DNA of 64,000 bases from Teredinibacter sp. KSP-S5-2 (GCF_032773895.1 NZ_CP120416.1:4059001-4123000), one strand, 5' to 3'; counted from the first letter of the stretch, positions 8,380 to 17,805 are shown. Numbers and translations are program-made. The notes: a model not told the origin generated them from the sequence alone.

Positions 8380-9987
8380 ATGAAAAAACCCGGAATTGAA
8401 TACCTTCATAACCCGAGACTAAATAAAGGCACCGCCTTCACACCCGAAGAGCGGCTGGAACTAGGCCTTACCGGACTCTTACCTCCACGAGTCAGCACAA
8501 TGCAACAACAGGTTGAGCGATCACTTGCCAATATGCGCGCAAAGCCAACCAACATAAGTAAATACATGTTTTTAGCCGCGTTACAAAAACGCAATGAACG
8601 CCTGTTTTTTCGCATGCTCATTGATCATATTACCGAGCTTATGCCGATTGTTTACACACCCACAGTTGGTCAGGCATGTCAGGAGTATTCCAGCATCTAC
8701 CGCGAAACAAGCGGTTACTACTTATCACTACGCGATAAAGGCAGAGTTGAAGAACTGTTGAGTCACTGGCCAGATCAGGATGTACGACTGATTGTCGCAA
8801 CCGATGGCGAGCGGATTCTGGGACTTGGCGATCTTGGAACCAATGGTATGGGTATCCCGATTGGGAAACTCGCTCTCTATTGCGCTTGCGCAGGTATTGA
8901 CCCATCCCAGTGCATGCCGATTATGATTGATGTCGGCACCGAGAATGAAGGGCTTCGGGAAGATCCCCTCTATTTGGGCTTAAGACAAAACCGTATTCGC
9001 GGCGAGGAATACCTGGAATTTATCGACGAATTTATTCAGGCCGTGAAAAAACGCTTTCCAAATGCCCTGTTGCAATTTGAAGACTTTGCCACACCGAATG
9101 CTGTCAGTCTGTTAGAGAAATACCGAGACGAATTGCTTTGCTTTAACGACGATATCCAGGGTACAGCCTCTGTAGCACTTGCAGGACTCTACGCGGCGAC
9201 ACGAATCAACAATAAAAAGCTTTCCGAGATGACCTATTTATTTTCCGGCGCGGGTTCAGCAGCCACCGGAATTGGGGATCTTTTGTCAAAAGCAATGCAA
9301 AGAGAGGGCTTGTCAGAACAAGAAGCAAACGCAAAACTGTTTTTTATTGACTCTCAGGGGCTAGTCACACAAGACCGGGACTACATCGCTGAACATAAAA
9401 AACCATTTGCAGCAGACTTACCGCCGATGTCCTTTGAGGAAGCGGTCAACCAACTAAAACCGGACGCACTCATTGGCGCAACCGGCACTGCAGGTGTGTT
9501 TACCCAAGATATTATTGAAACTATGGGGCAAAACCACGAGTCGCCAATTATTTTTGCGTTATCCAACCCCACGGCAAATGCAGAATGTACGGCTGAACAA
9601 GCCTATCAATGGACAAATGGGCGAGCCATTTTTGCCAGCGGCAGCCCATTTAATGTTGTTCACATAAATAACGAGATCAAAATTCCTGGTCAGGGAAATA
9701 ACGCCTATATATTCCCAGGTTTAGGTCTCGGTGTTTTAAATTCCGGTGCAACACGCGTAAATGACGAAATGTTAATTAGTGCTGCAGAAGCCCTGGCCAC
9801 GAGTGTTTCTCAAACACAAATTGATCATGGTTGCTTGTACCCACCACTCAAAGAAATTCGTAAGGTTTCAGCAAAGATCGCTGTTGCAGTTGCAAAAACA
9901 GCAGACGAATGTGGGTTAATACAGACTCAGTTGCCGCAGGATTTTGATCAGGTAATACAAGAAAAAATGTACGATCCAAAGTACTAA
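8380..9987 (+). CDS. maeA: NAD-dependent malic enzyme
   Basis: A 535-residue SfcA/MaeA-type malic enzyme that oxidatively decarboxylates malate to pyruvate, linking the TCA cycle to gluconeogenesis or acetyl-CoA supply. The N-terminal segment ITELMPIVYTPTVGQACQ, the metal/substrate region FEDFATPNA with FNDDIQGTA, and the dinucleotide motif SGAGSAATGIG (about residue 289) are intact. The conserved C-terminal run FPGLGLGVL is present. It is monocistronic: followed by a bidirectional terminator and the convergent sapC gene. Confidence 0.96.
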   Translation: MKKPGIEYLHNPRLNKGTAFTPEERLELGLTGLLPPRVSTMQQQVERSLANMRAKPTNISKYMFLAALQKRNERLFFRMLIDHITELMPIVYTPTVGQACQEYSSIYRETSGYYLSLRDKGRVEELLSHWPDQDVRLIVATDGERILGLGDLGTNGMGIPIGKLALYCACAGIDPSQCMPIMIDVGTENEGLREDPLYLGLRQNRIRGEEYLEFIDEFIQAVKKRFPNALLQFEDFATPNAVSLLEKYRDELLCFNDDIQGTASVALAGLYAATRINNKKLSEMTYLFSGAGSAATGIGDLLSKAMQREGLSEQEANAKLFFIDSQGLVTQDRDYIAEHKKPFAADLPPMSFEEAVNQLKPDALIGATGTAGVFTQDIIETMGQNHESPIIFALSNPTANAECTAEQAYQWTNGRAIFASGSPFNVVHINNEIKIPGQGNNAYIFPGLGLGVLNSGATRVNDEMLISAAEALATSVSQTQIDHGCLYPPLKEIRKVSAKIAVAVAKTADECGLIQTQLPQDFDQVIQEKMYDPKY

Positions 9988-10040
9988 AAAATAGAAGCAT
10001 TAAAATAAAAGCCACCTACTATGCAAGTGGCCTCTAATAA

Positions 10041-10072
10041 AAAAAACGCCGGGAAATCCCGGCATTTTTTTT
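10041..10072. terminator. Bidirectional intrinsic terminator between maeA and sapC
   Basis: Stem GCCGGG (10048-10053) and CCCGGC (10058-10063) with loop AAAT. It is followed by a T8 run on the plus strand and preceded by an A run that gives a T run on the minus strand. It ends both convergent genes. A weaker GCCAC/GTGGC pairing lies just upstream at about 10012-10032. Confidence 0.9.
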
Positions 10073-10763
10073 ATTCTGCTTGGTGACGCTGAATCAGCAA
10101 TCCCAAAGAACGGATAGAGTGCAAATGAGCATAAACCCAACCAATCCAACCTTTTTTGAACCAGTCCTGAACAGTCTCAGCTGGTAATTCCAGGAATTTC
10201 TTTTCATCGATAAAGAAGAAATCGGTCAAGGTTACAGTGCCTTTACCCACTTTCACCGAAGGTTTGAACTCAGTTAAAAGATCCGCTTCCTGAACAGCTT
10301 TTAAGAATTGCTCGGTATAAGCAAAATTCTGCTCACAAGCACGAAGAAAATCGACCACGCGCTTCATAGTATCCGTTGGTTCGCCTTCTTCATTGAACAA
10401 AAGTTCACCGTCTTCTTCATTCAACATCGGACATTGCTGATCAAAAACCACACCACCTTCTTTGGTGATGGCAAACGGATAACGACGCAGTACCGCAGGA
10501 ACATAAACGTTTTTCCATTCATTGCCGAGATCATGCCCTTCTTTTTTTAATGACAACAACGCAAGAGATAGCACTTCTCCAGCATCGTTTTTTACGAACA
10601 AAATAGGGTAATGACGGCTAGCCTCAAAAAACTCTGTGCCAGTAACCGGGACAGAGTTCATATGGCTGGCAAAAGCAAAATCACCTTCAAGCTTAAGCTT
10701 CAGGTTTACATGCTTTTTAGTGTCAAGTGCAGCGGGTTCTTTGTATAAAGCAGTAATAGACAT
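10071..10763 (-). CDS. SapC family protein
   Basis: A 230-residue protein of the SapC family (Pfam SapC), recognised from N-terminal NLKLKLEGDFAFASHMNSVPVT, the central FVKNDAGEVLSLALLSL, and VYVPAVLRRYPFA. Named after a Campylobacter S-layer secretion component, proteobacterial members have no established function. They are often encoded near TonB receptors and sugar or tryptophan-halogenase loci in marine gammaproteobacteria. There is no signal peptide. Here it stands alone between maeA and fpr, sharing the maeA terminator. Confidence 0.88.
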   Translation of the reverse strand: MSITALYKEPAALDTKKHVNLKLKLEGDFAFASHMNSVPVTGTEFFEASRHYPILFVKNDAGEVLSLALLSLKKEGHDLGNEWKNVYVPAVLRRYPFAITKEGGVVFDQQCPMLNEEDGELLFNEEGEPTDTMKRVVDFLRACEQNFAYTEQFLKAVQEADLLTEFKPSVKVGKGTVTLTDFFFIDEKKFLELPAETVQDWFKKGWIGWVYAHLHSIRSLGLLIQRHQAE

Positions 10764-10911
10764 AACGAAATCTTGTAATAGTAATCCATAGACAGAGCCA
10801 AGGCCCGATTTAGTCGGTCGATACTAGCAAGTAACCGGGCTTTGCAACAAGCCTATTCATACCAAGATTTGACCAAAACCGCCTGCTTATATACTAAAGA
10901 GCCACGCTTTA

Positions 10912-11688
10912 TTACTGCTCCACAAAAGCACGTTCTATCACGTACTCCCCCATGTAACCATTGCGCGACTCCCGAAAACCCATATTGTCCAAAATCATAC
11001 AGGTATCCTTAAGCATGCTCGGGCTACCACAGATCATAAAACGGTCCTGCTCCGGGTTTAACACCGGCAGCCCCAACTTACGAGCCACCTCACCGGAGAC
11101 CATCGCATCCGTTACCCGGCCCTGGTTTTCATGAGGTTCACGAGTCACAGTCGGGTAGTAAAGAAGCTTGTTACTGACCTCCTCACCAAAAAACTCATTT
11201 TTAGGCAACTCCTCCAGAATCACCTTTCTATAGGCCAACTCGTCCACATAACGCACACCGTGAACCAGCACAACCTTATCAAAGCGCTCATACACTTCAG
11301 GGTCTTTGATAATGCTCATGAATGGCGCTAAACCGGTTCCCGTGGAAATCAAATACAAATGCTTACCGGGAAGCAATGCGTCTACCACCAGAGTCCCGGT
11401 TGATTTGCTGCTAATCAGAATCTGGTCACCCGGTTTTACATGCTGGAGCTGGGAGGTTAACGGACCATCGGGCACCTTAATGCTAAAGAACTCCAGATGC
11501 TCCTCGTAATTCGCACTGGTTAAGCTGTAGGCACGAAGTAAGGGCTTACCACCCGGCTGTTCCAAGCCCATCATAGTGAAATGCCCGTTATCAAATCGAA
11601 AACCCGGATTACGGGTGGTTTTAAAACTAAACAGTGAATCGGTCCAGTGATGAACCTCTGTGACAGTCTCGCGGATTAATTCGGCCAT
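10912..11688 (-). CDS. fpr: Ferredoxin--NADP+ reductase
   Basis: FAD-dependent reductase exchanging electrons between NADPH and ferredoxin/flavodoxin. With the ATG at 11688 it is 258 residues, the length of the Azotobacter/Pseudomonas enzymes. This start has GGGAGG eight bases upstream, so the start at 11733 is rejected. Flavin-binding RAYSLTSA (about 52) and NADP-binding STGTGLAPF (about 115) are intact, and it ends YVIERAFVEQ in the family style. It is divergent from a LysR gene, the arrangement of fpr/finR in pseudomonads, where FinR activates fpr under oxidative stress. Confidence 0.95.
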   Translation of the reverse strand: MAELIRETVTEVHHWTDSLFSFKTTRNPGFRFDNGHFTMMGLEQPGGKPLLRAYSLTSANYEEHLEFFSIKVPDGPLTSQLQHVKPGDQILISSKSTGTLVVDALLPGKHLYLISTGTGLAPFMSIIKDPEVYERFDKVVLVHGVRYVDELAYRKVILEELPKNEFFGEEVSNKLLYYPTVTREPHENQGRVTDAMVSGEVARKLGLPVLNPEQDRFMICGSPSMLKDTCMILDNMGFRESRNGYMGEYVIERAFVEQ

Positions 11689-11702
11689 ATGGGTAGCCTC
11701 CC

Positions 11703-11765
11703 TCAAATCAAACGTTGCACACAGACTAGCCAAACATTATTATTCTGCAAAACAGTTTGATTTGA
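11703..11765. promoter_or_regulatory. Perfect 11-bp dyad between fpr and the LysR gene
   Basis: TCAAATCAAAC at 11703-11713 and its exact complement GTTTGATTTGA at 11755-11765, 41 bases apart (centre spacing 52 bp, about five helical turns). The fpr-proximal arm overlaps the upstream edge of the fpr Shine-Dalgarno (minus-strand GAGGGAGG, 11704-11697); the other arm is 25 bases before the LysR start codon. It is a candidate two-site operator for the LysR protein, though an RNA stem masking the fpr leader is also possible. Confidence 0.5.
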
Positions 11766-11789
11766 TATTTTTTATCGGATTTACAGATT

Positions 11790-12668
11790 ATGAAGTACAC
11801 ACTGCGCCAACTCGAAGTCTTTATTGCTACCGCCCATTACCAAAATGTCACCAAAGCGGCGGATAGCCTGGCTATGTCCCAATCTGCCGCAAGTGGCTCA
11901 CTCCGTGACCTGGAAGAACAGTTTGATGTAAAGCTGTTTGACCGGGTGGGTAAGCGGCTCCATTTAAATGAGCTGGGTCAGATACTTCGCCCCAAAGCTG
12001 AAGCCCTATTGGAACAGGCAAATGAACTCCAGCTGGCTTTGCAAAAACACAATCAACCCGGCGACCTGCGTGTTGGCGCCACCCTAACCATCGGAAATTA
12101 CCTGGCCGTAGAATTAATTCATCAATATAAAAAACGCTTCCCAGATACTCGGGTCAGCCTCGAAGTAAATAACACACAAACCATTGCCGCCGGTGTACTC
12201 AACTTCGACCTGGACTTAGGCATGATTGAAGGCGACCTGCATCACCCGGATTTACACATTACCCCCTGGCAGCCGGATGAAATGATGATTTTTGCCTCCA
12301 GCTCACACCCACTAGCCAATAAAAAAGAGTTGTCAGATGAAGACCTGATGGCTGCAAAATGGATACTACGCGAATCCGGCTCCGGCACTCGCCAGGCGTT
12401 CGATTGGGCTATGCACGACCTGCTACCCAAATTGGATATCGAAATGGAACTGCAACATACCGAAGCCATTAAACGCGCAGTGAAATCAGGCTTAGGAATT
12501 TCCTGTCTATCTAAAATTGCACTGGAGGACTCCTTTAATCGCGGTGACTTTGTTCCACTAAAAACACCGGGTCGAGATTTTCATCGGACATTCTATTTCG
12601 TCCAACATAAAGAAAAATACCAGAGCGCAGGGCTACAAGAATGGAAAAAAATTTGCGGGTTAACCTAA
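11790..12668 (+). CDS. LysR family regulator, FinR-like
   Basis: A 292-residue LysR regulator. The winged HTH covers residues 1-60 (LRQLEVFIATAHYQNVTKAA, MSQSAASGSLRDLEEQF), and the substrate-binding region about 90-290. The family of the ligand region (QHTEAIKRAVKSGLGISCLS) matches CysB/CbbR-type regulators. Divergent pairing with fpr suggests a FinR-type activator responding to redox stress; that is inference from neighbourhood. The region between the genes contains a perfect long-spaced dyad. Confidence 0.92.
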   Translation: MKYTLRQLEVFIATAHYQNVTKAADSLAMSQSAASGSLRDLEEQFDVKLFDRVGKRLHLNELGQILRPKAEALLEQANELQLALQKHNQPGDLRVGATLTIGNYLAVELIHQYKKRFPDTRVSLEVNNTQTIAAGVLNFDLDLGMIEGDLHHPDLHITPWQPDEMMIFASSSHPLANKKELSDEDLMAAKWILRESGSGTRQAFDWAMHDLLPKLDIEMELQHTEAIKRAVKSGLGISCLSKIALEDSFNRGDFVPLKTPGRDFHRTFYFVQHKEKYQSAGLQEWKKICGLT

Positions 12669-12709
12669 ACCCGCAAATATCATTGCACAAAAATGAAAGC
12701 TTATTGAAC

Positions 12710-12728
12710 TATACCATTTCATGGTATA
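12710..12728. repeat. Perfect 8-bp palindrome with 3-base loop
   Basis: TATACCAT (12710-12717) and ATGGTATA (12721-12728) around TTC, 40 bases after the LysR gene and about 110 bases upstream of the large secreted protein gene. There is no T run, so it is more like an operator than a terminator. No binding factor is recognised. Confidence 0.4.
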
Positions 12729-12838
12729 ACGACCTCTTCCAGTAGCGCATCAAAACAAATAAAAACACGCAAACAATACGCATTCCCATTTCATCATTAC
12801 GTATTGATATCGCACGATCACTTACCAAGGAGCAGGGT

Positions 12839-15800
12839 ATGTTTTCTCAGAAATACACACTACCTACGTTTATCACGCTTATTCTCGTTTTATTTTCTCC
12901 ATTGAGTTTCTCCGCCCAGTTTATTGATTTAGGCGATTTACCCGGCGGCGAGGATTACAGCGAAGCTGTGGCCATTTCCGCAGACGGCAAAACCGTTATC
13001 GGTACGAGTTCATCCTATGAAGGTTTAACCGCTTTTGTCTGGACTGAAGAAGAAGGCATGCAGCCTTTACCGAATTTGCCCGGCGAATTAACCAGTAAGG
13101 CAATTTCGATTTCGGGAGACGGGCGATATATTTTGGGCACCAGCGGTGAAAAAACGGTGCTTTGGATTGATAGAGTAATTCAGGAATTTATTCCATCGAT
13201 TATGAACCCAGACCGCCCAGATACATTTTTTCCAACCCATATATCAAACAATCCAAACCCGTCAGAACTGGTGATCTACGGAACCCTTTGTCACAACTAT
13301 AGCAGCTGCTTTGCGTATTCCTATGATACTTCCGGCAAACTGATAGGCAATGTTTGTCGTAACTTATACCCTACTTACATTGATAATACAGATATTCTTC
13401 CTATTAAGGTGATAGACAGCAATACTCGGTCATACACTTGTACTTATAGAGTCGGCCAGCTTCATTATGCACACTCTTTTGTTTTTGGCGGTGTAAACCT
13501 ATACGGCGAAAACTATCAACGAATTGGAGGCGGCTTTCCAAGTTTTATTCACGCCATTTCCCATAGCGGTGAATTTATCGTTGGCGAAATAACCCATGAC
13601 TATGGCGATATGACCCGAGGCCATATTGTACTGCGCCCATATGGTGCACCACACTATTATCACCTTCTTGATATCCCCTTAGAAAGTTGGAACATCTGGA
13701 GCGACTACGAGAACTGGCGTCCCGATCCGGCACCTTCAACTTTATCATTCCATGCCATCGGTACAGGCGATACATACAATTACTTTTTTGGTTACGGGGA
13801 TTTCGGTAAAGGCGCAGGAAAAAAAGCTGTTTTTTGGAAACGACCTTTAGGTGTCGAATTTATCCCTCGTGACGAGGAAGATCGTACGGTTGGCACAATT
13901 CTTCAGGAATGGCTGGCAAGTGAAAATATTATTCATATTCCAGATTACGTATTAAATACGGTTAAAGATATTTCTGATAAAGATTATCTTATCCAGCATC
14001 AGCCGGAAGATGTAGTGGATTACAGTAGCCTAACCGGGCAATTAACAAACGTAGAAGGCAATCAACACGCTTATGTATTGCGTTTATTTAACTTGCCACC
14101 CGAAATTATTTTGGACACCCCCACCACGGTTGAAATGCTTGATAACGAGCAGCTTTCGCTTATGGCAACCGCTTCGGATATGGAAGATGACGATGTCATG
14201 CTTTCCACCCAAATCCAGTGGTTTCTCGACGGTACGCTTCTCGCCGAGACCGGTTCCAATGTTATTCTTTCAAACCTTTCAGTTGGTGAACACACGGTTT
14301 ACGGCTCAATCACCGATTCCGGCGGTAAAACAAAAAACACGCAAATCATTGCCATCACCGTGCTGCAATCTGCCGCCTGGCAACAGGAATTTACTTCCGA
14401 CAGCTCCGGGTTAACACAGCTACCGCAAAATATGAACGTGGAAAATGGCGTATTGTCTGCTTCACGCATGTCTGGCTGGCAAACCTATTTTTATGAATCC
14501 ATCGGCGAAAGAAGTTATTTCTTTGAAGAGAAAGCGACCTTCACGGCACAACTTACCGCAACTAATGCTTGGTACTCCTCAGGTGAATTAGGCTTTGGGG
14601 CAAAAAACAGCACTGAGGTTGTTGGCGATAAACGTTTTCATTCTGCCTTTATGGAAAACGGCGGTTGGTATGTTCGCACCAATAATGTGTATGGTTACGA
14701 TTCGGTTATTTACGTTGGCCCCGCGAGTTTAGGAGTGACCTATCAAATTGAGGTCGAGCTTCATTCAAATGGATCAAGCCTTTACGTTTACCCTCTTGGA
14801 CAACAGCGCGGCGATTTGTATGAACACCATAAAAACGATACTGATTGGACGGATGCCCGATTGTATTTGTATTCCAATCAACTCGGTTTAGATGGGTATT
14901 TTGATAACGTAAAAGAATTTGTACCGGATAGCATTCCCAATAGTCCGCCCAGTATTGAACTGGTGTCGCCTACTCATGGGTTAAGCTATGTTGCAGGGGA
15001 AATTATATCCTGTAGCGCAAATGTGTCAGACAACGAAGACGATAATGTGGTATTGGGCAGTGCCGTTAAATGGTTAATTAATGGTGTTGCTAGAGCTGAA
15101 ACCGGCGCACAGATTTCAATCCAGGATCTATCTCCGGGCAGCTATAGCATTAGCGCAAGAGTTACCGATTCAGGTGGTAAATCAACCGAGACTCCAGCGG
15201 TCACTATTACGGTAATTCCAGCACCCAATACGCCGCCGCAAATTAACATTACCGCGCCGGCAAACAATGCGTTCTTTACTGTCGGCGATCCCATCACCTT
15301 TACCGCCTACGCTACCGATGCAGAAGATGATGATACGCTGTTAGCAACAGCCGTTGAATGGAAAATTAGTGGTCAAGTGAGACCCGAAACCGGCAACAGT
15401 ATTATTATTAATAATCTGGCTGTGGGTACGTATCAGGTTTATGCGCAGGTCACGGATAGCAACAATCAGCAAACGGTGAGTTTACCCATTCAAATTACCA
15501 TTCAACCGGCACCCAATAACCCACCTCATGCAGAAATTCTTTCACCATTTAATGGCGATAAATTTTTGTTAGGTGAAGTGGTTGAGGTATTAGCACAGAT
15601 TTCCGACGTAGAAAATGCCGTAGCAGATTTAACCATCGTATGGACACTGGACGGAATACAACGCACAGAAACCGGTGAAACGCTAACGCTCAGTAATTTA
15701 TCGCCGGGCACTCATGCCATAAAACTTGCAGTGACGGATTTAAACCTGGATACCACCACGCACGAAATTAGTATCACCGTATCCGAGAGCAGCACACCAA

Positions 15801-16372
15801 CAGAAACCACGTTGTGGTCACAAAACTTTGGTGTAGATGCCAATGGCCTGGGCATACTACCCGAACACATCTCTCTGCAAAATGGCGTGTTGCAAATCCA
15901 ACGTATGAGCGGGTGGAACACCGTTCCGTTTGATATTTATGGCGAACGAGTATACCCCTTTACCGATGAAGTCATATTCCGCGCAAAAATTAAAGCAACG
16001 GACAGCTGGCATTCAACTGGGGAGATTGGCTTTGGCGCAACCAATACAACGGAAGTTCGTTCAGACATGCGCTTTCATACTGCCTTTATGGAAAATGGCC
16101 GTTGGTATATTCGCGCCAGCACAGTGTATGGTTATGCATCAATCACTGACCTTGGCCCCGCAGAATTAAATACCGATTACCAAGTGGAACTGGTTTCTCA
16201 TAGTACCGGAACCAGTTTGTATATTTATCCATTCGGGCAAACGCGGGGTAGCTTGTACGAGCACCATTTAGGCTTCACCAATTGGCAGGATATTAAAATG
16301 CATATTTACACCAACCAGTTAGGTTTGAATGGTGAAGTGGATAATCTGGAAGAAGTGAAGATATTACATTAA
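12839..16372 (+). CDS. Large secreted HAF-repeat / Ig-like protein with duplicated terminal domain
   Basis: A 1177-residue exported protein with a signal peptide (residues 1-26, hydrophobic LILVLFSPLSFSA) and a strong AAGGAG site. Residues ~28-410 carry HAF-type repeats (DGKTVIGTSSSYEG, DGRYILGTSG), found in bacterial extracellular proteins. An Ig-like module (~420-507) follows, then an unassigned ~185-residue domain (~514-699). Three more Ig-like modules (~703-985) and a second copy of the unassigned domain (~991-1177) complete it. The copies share FHTAFMENG/FHSAFMENG, RMSGW, and YEHH followed by NQLGL. These domains look like beta-sandwich modules, perhaps glycan-binding; that is inference. 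No catalytic motif or sorting signal was seen. Confidence 0.85.
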   Translation: MFSQKYTLPTFITLILVLFSPLSFSAQFIDLGDLPGGEDYSEAVAISADGKTVIGTSSSYEGLTAFVWTEEEGMQPLPNLPGELTSKAISISGDGRYILGTSGEKTVLWIDRVIQEFIPSIMNPDRPDTFFPTHISNNPNPSELVIYGTLCHNYSSCFAYSYDTSGKLIGNVCRNLYPTYIDNTDILPIKVIDSNTRSYTCTYRVGQLHYAHSFVFGGVNLYGENYQRIGGGFPSFIHAISHSGEFIVGEITHDYGDMTRGHIVLRPYGAPHYYHLLDIPLESWNIWSDYENWRPDPAPSTLSFHAIGTGDTYNYFFGYGDFGKGAGKKAVFWKRPLGVEFIPRDEEDRTVGTILQEWLASENIIHIPDYVLNTVKDISDKDYLIQHQPEDVVDYSSLTGQLTNVEGNQHAYVLRLFNLPPEIILDTPTTVEMLDNEQLSLMATASDMEDDDVMLSTQIQWFLDGTLLAETGSNVILSNLSVGEHTVYGSITDSGGKTKNTQIIAITVLQSAAWQQEFTSDSSGLTQLPQNMNVENGVLSASRMSGWQTYFYESIGERSYFFEEKATFTAQLTATNAWYSSGELGFGAKNSTEVVGDKRFHSAFMENGGWYVRTNNVYGYDSVIYVGPASLGVTYQIEVELHSNGSSLYVYPLGQQRGDLYEHHKNDTDWTDARLYLYSNQLGLDGYFDNVKEFVPDSIPNSPPSIELVSPTHGLSYVAGEIISCSANVSDNEDDNVVLGSAVKWLINGVARAETGAQISIQDLSPGSYSISARVTDSGGKSTETPAVTITVIPAPNTPPQINITAPANNAFFTVGDPITFTAYATDAEDDDTLLATAVEWKISGQVRPETGNSIIINNLAVGTYQVYAQVTDSNNQQTVSLPIQITIQPAPNNPPHAEILSPFNGDKFLLGEVVEVLAQISDVENAVADLTIVWTLDGIQRTETGETLTLSNLSPGTHAIKLAVTDLNLDTTTHEISITVSESSTPTETTLWSQNFGVDANGLGILPEHISLQNGVLQIQRMSGWNTVPFDIYGERVYPFTDEVIFRAKIKATDSWHSTGEIGFGATNTTEVRSDMRFHTAFMENGRWYIRASTVYGYASITDLGPAELNTDYQVELVSHSTGTSLYIYPFGQTRGSLYEHHLGFTNWQDIKMHIYTNQLGLNGEVDNLEEVKILH
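14378..16369 (+). repeat. Two copies of a ~185-codon domain within the secreted protein gene
   Basis: Copy 1 is at about 14378-14930 and copy 2 at about 15809-16369, separated by three Ig-like modules. Conserved blocks occur in the same order in both: RMSGW, GERxY, GFGAxNxTEV, RFHxAFMENG, WY(I/V)R, YGY and DLYEHH/SLYEHH, then NQLGL. Divergence at the DNA level indicates an old duplication. Confidence 0.85.
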
Positions 16373-16507
16373 TCCAATAAAAACTCATTCAAATTAAATA
16401 CCGTTAAAAAGGAAAATACCAATAAAAAATGTGCAAGGATGCATCAACGGTATACTCCAAATAAGTTGAATGTTGGCATTTCACTTACGGCGGAAAACCA
16501 GCTCTAA

Positions 16508-17347
16508 CTAGGTACTGCTTGAGCTGCCGCCTCCGCCACCACCTCCGCCAGCACGCCGAACTCGATCAAGTGAGTTTCTGCGATTTCTAACAAACCCTGC
16601 ACCGTGGTCTGTTGATGGGTTGGCGCTTTTCATGCGACGATTTTCCGCTACACGTGCATCATATGCGCGGTCTAAACTATCAATTGCAGAGTCAGTGTCT
16701 CCACTTAGGTGTAGAGCTTTAGCCTGCTCTTCCTCTTGATGTGCGCCTGCCGAACCTTGGCCCCAGGCATTGCGCGTACCATCCTGCCCCGGTTTCTGTA
16801 ACCAGTCTCGTGTCTGTTGAGAATGACTGGCCAATATGGCTGCTCGTGCGCTTGCTCTGGCTGCCTGCGCGGCCTTGATCTGTGCCGGGGTTTTCTTTTT
16901 AGAGCGTTGAACCATCCACTCACCACCATCATCTTCGTCAACGACAGCCGAAGGCGTTGCTTTCATTTTCCGCCCCGTATCCCCAGATGGTGCAGCGGCA
17001 GCCCCACCACCTTTTCCAACCGCTTTCTTTTTCTTACCGGTTCCAGATGATGCGGCTGCAGCACTATCAGGAATGGTACTTCTTTTTGATGAAGCAGGAC
17101 TCGACCTATCCACCATATCAACCGGGCTTGAGGAAGCGCTCGATCCACGCCTCCCTGCACTTGCAGGGCTTCCATGCTGCGCAGTCGGCGTCAATGCAGC
17201 CGCAGCCTTTGCTTCCTGTTTTTTTGCCTTTTTCCTGGCATTTTTTCTAGCATTTTTGCCTGGACCTGGCGACGAACCAGCTGGAGGCTTACCCGGAGGC
17301 TCGTTACCTCCCCCCCCACCCATAATTGAACTAAAAACACCACCCAC
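16508..17347 (-). CDS. Orphan low-complexity basic protein, unknown function
   Basis: A 279-residue frame starting at GTG (17347) with GAGG eight bases upstream. I do not recognise a family. Composition is extreme: Gly/Ser/Pro tracts at both ends, Lys/Arg/Ala stretches (ARKNARKKAKK near 33), and a poly-Gly/Ser tail. The only ordered-looking segment is about 135-215 (DEDDGGEWMVQRSKKKTP, then an Ala-rich helix and a Gln/Glu-rich segment). There is no signal peptide or membrane segment. The N-terminus reads MGGVFSS, and RRNSL occurs near the C-terminus. G+C is visibly higher than in the flanking A+T-rich DNA, suggesting transfer. An alternative ATG start is at 17323. Confidence 0.6.
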   Translation of the reverse strand: MGGVFSSIMGGGGGNEPPGKPPAGSSPGPGKNARKNARKKAKKQEAKAAAALTPTAQHGSPASAGRRGSSASSSPVDMVDRSSPASSKRSTIPDSAAAASSGTGKKKKAVGKGGGAAAAPSGDTGRKMKATPSAVVDEDDGGEWMVQRSKKKTPAQIKAAQAARASARAAILASHSQQTRDWLQKPGQDGTRNAWGQGSAGAHQEEEQAKALHLSGDTDSAIDSLDRAYDARVAENRRMKSANPSTDHGAGFVRNRRNSLDRVRRAGGGGGGGGSSSST

Positions 17348-17805
17348 ACTGAAATCCTCTAATTAATTATTGTGTTGTTGAGGCTATGAATCAGCTATTA
17401 ATGCATGGGAAAACAACGTAAAAATGCCATCTAAAAATAGGTTCGATTGCAAAATTAATTGTCACTAGGTTTTCCCAAGAAAAGACTGATCATTTCAATT
17501 CAAAACTAACGCAGTGAAAAATGACTATGAACCGGAATCATCAATCCCAACCCCAAGTCAGAATCCACAAAACCAAATACGATTCAACCAATATTCCATT
17601 TTAGACTCTGCGTTCAAACAGCACCAAAAATTTACTGGAATTTATAACCCACTAATAATTAGCAAAAAACGATGAGCTTACTAACAAGGTCGCCTCAAAG
17701 AATGAAAGCCTGTTGAATTAATTACTATTAACGTATTACCAAATTAATTTCTAAATTCCCCAATCATAATATTTTTGACACAAAAATGTAGTGCCATATT
17801 TTTAA
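17348..17805. other. Long A+T-rich intergenic region without a recognisable gene
   Basis: About 460 bases between the orphan basic protein gene and the Pho box array. It is A+T-rich with frequent stops in all frames. I see no RNA gene, repeat or convincing small coding frame in it. Confidence 0.6.

Noticed and set aside
14073-14414. Frames inside the large secreted protein gene
   Set aside because: Shadows of the 1177-codon gene.
17073-17366. Plus-strand frames over the orphan basic protein
   Set aside because: Shadows of the high-G+C minus-strand frame; repetitive composition opens other frames.
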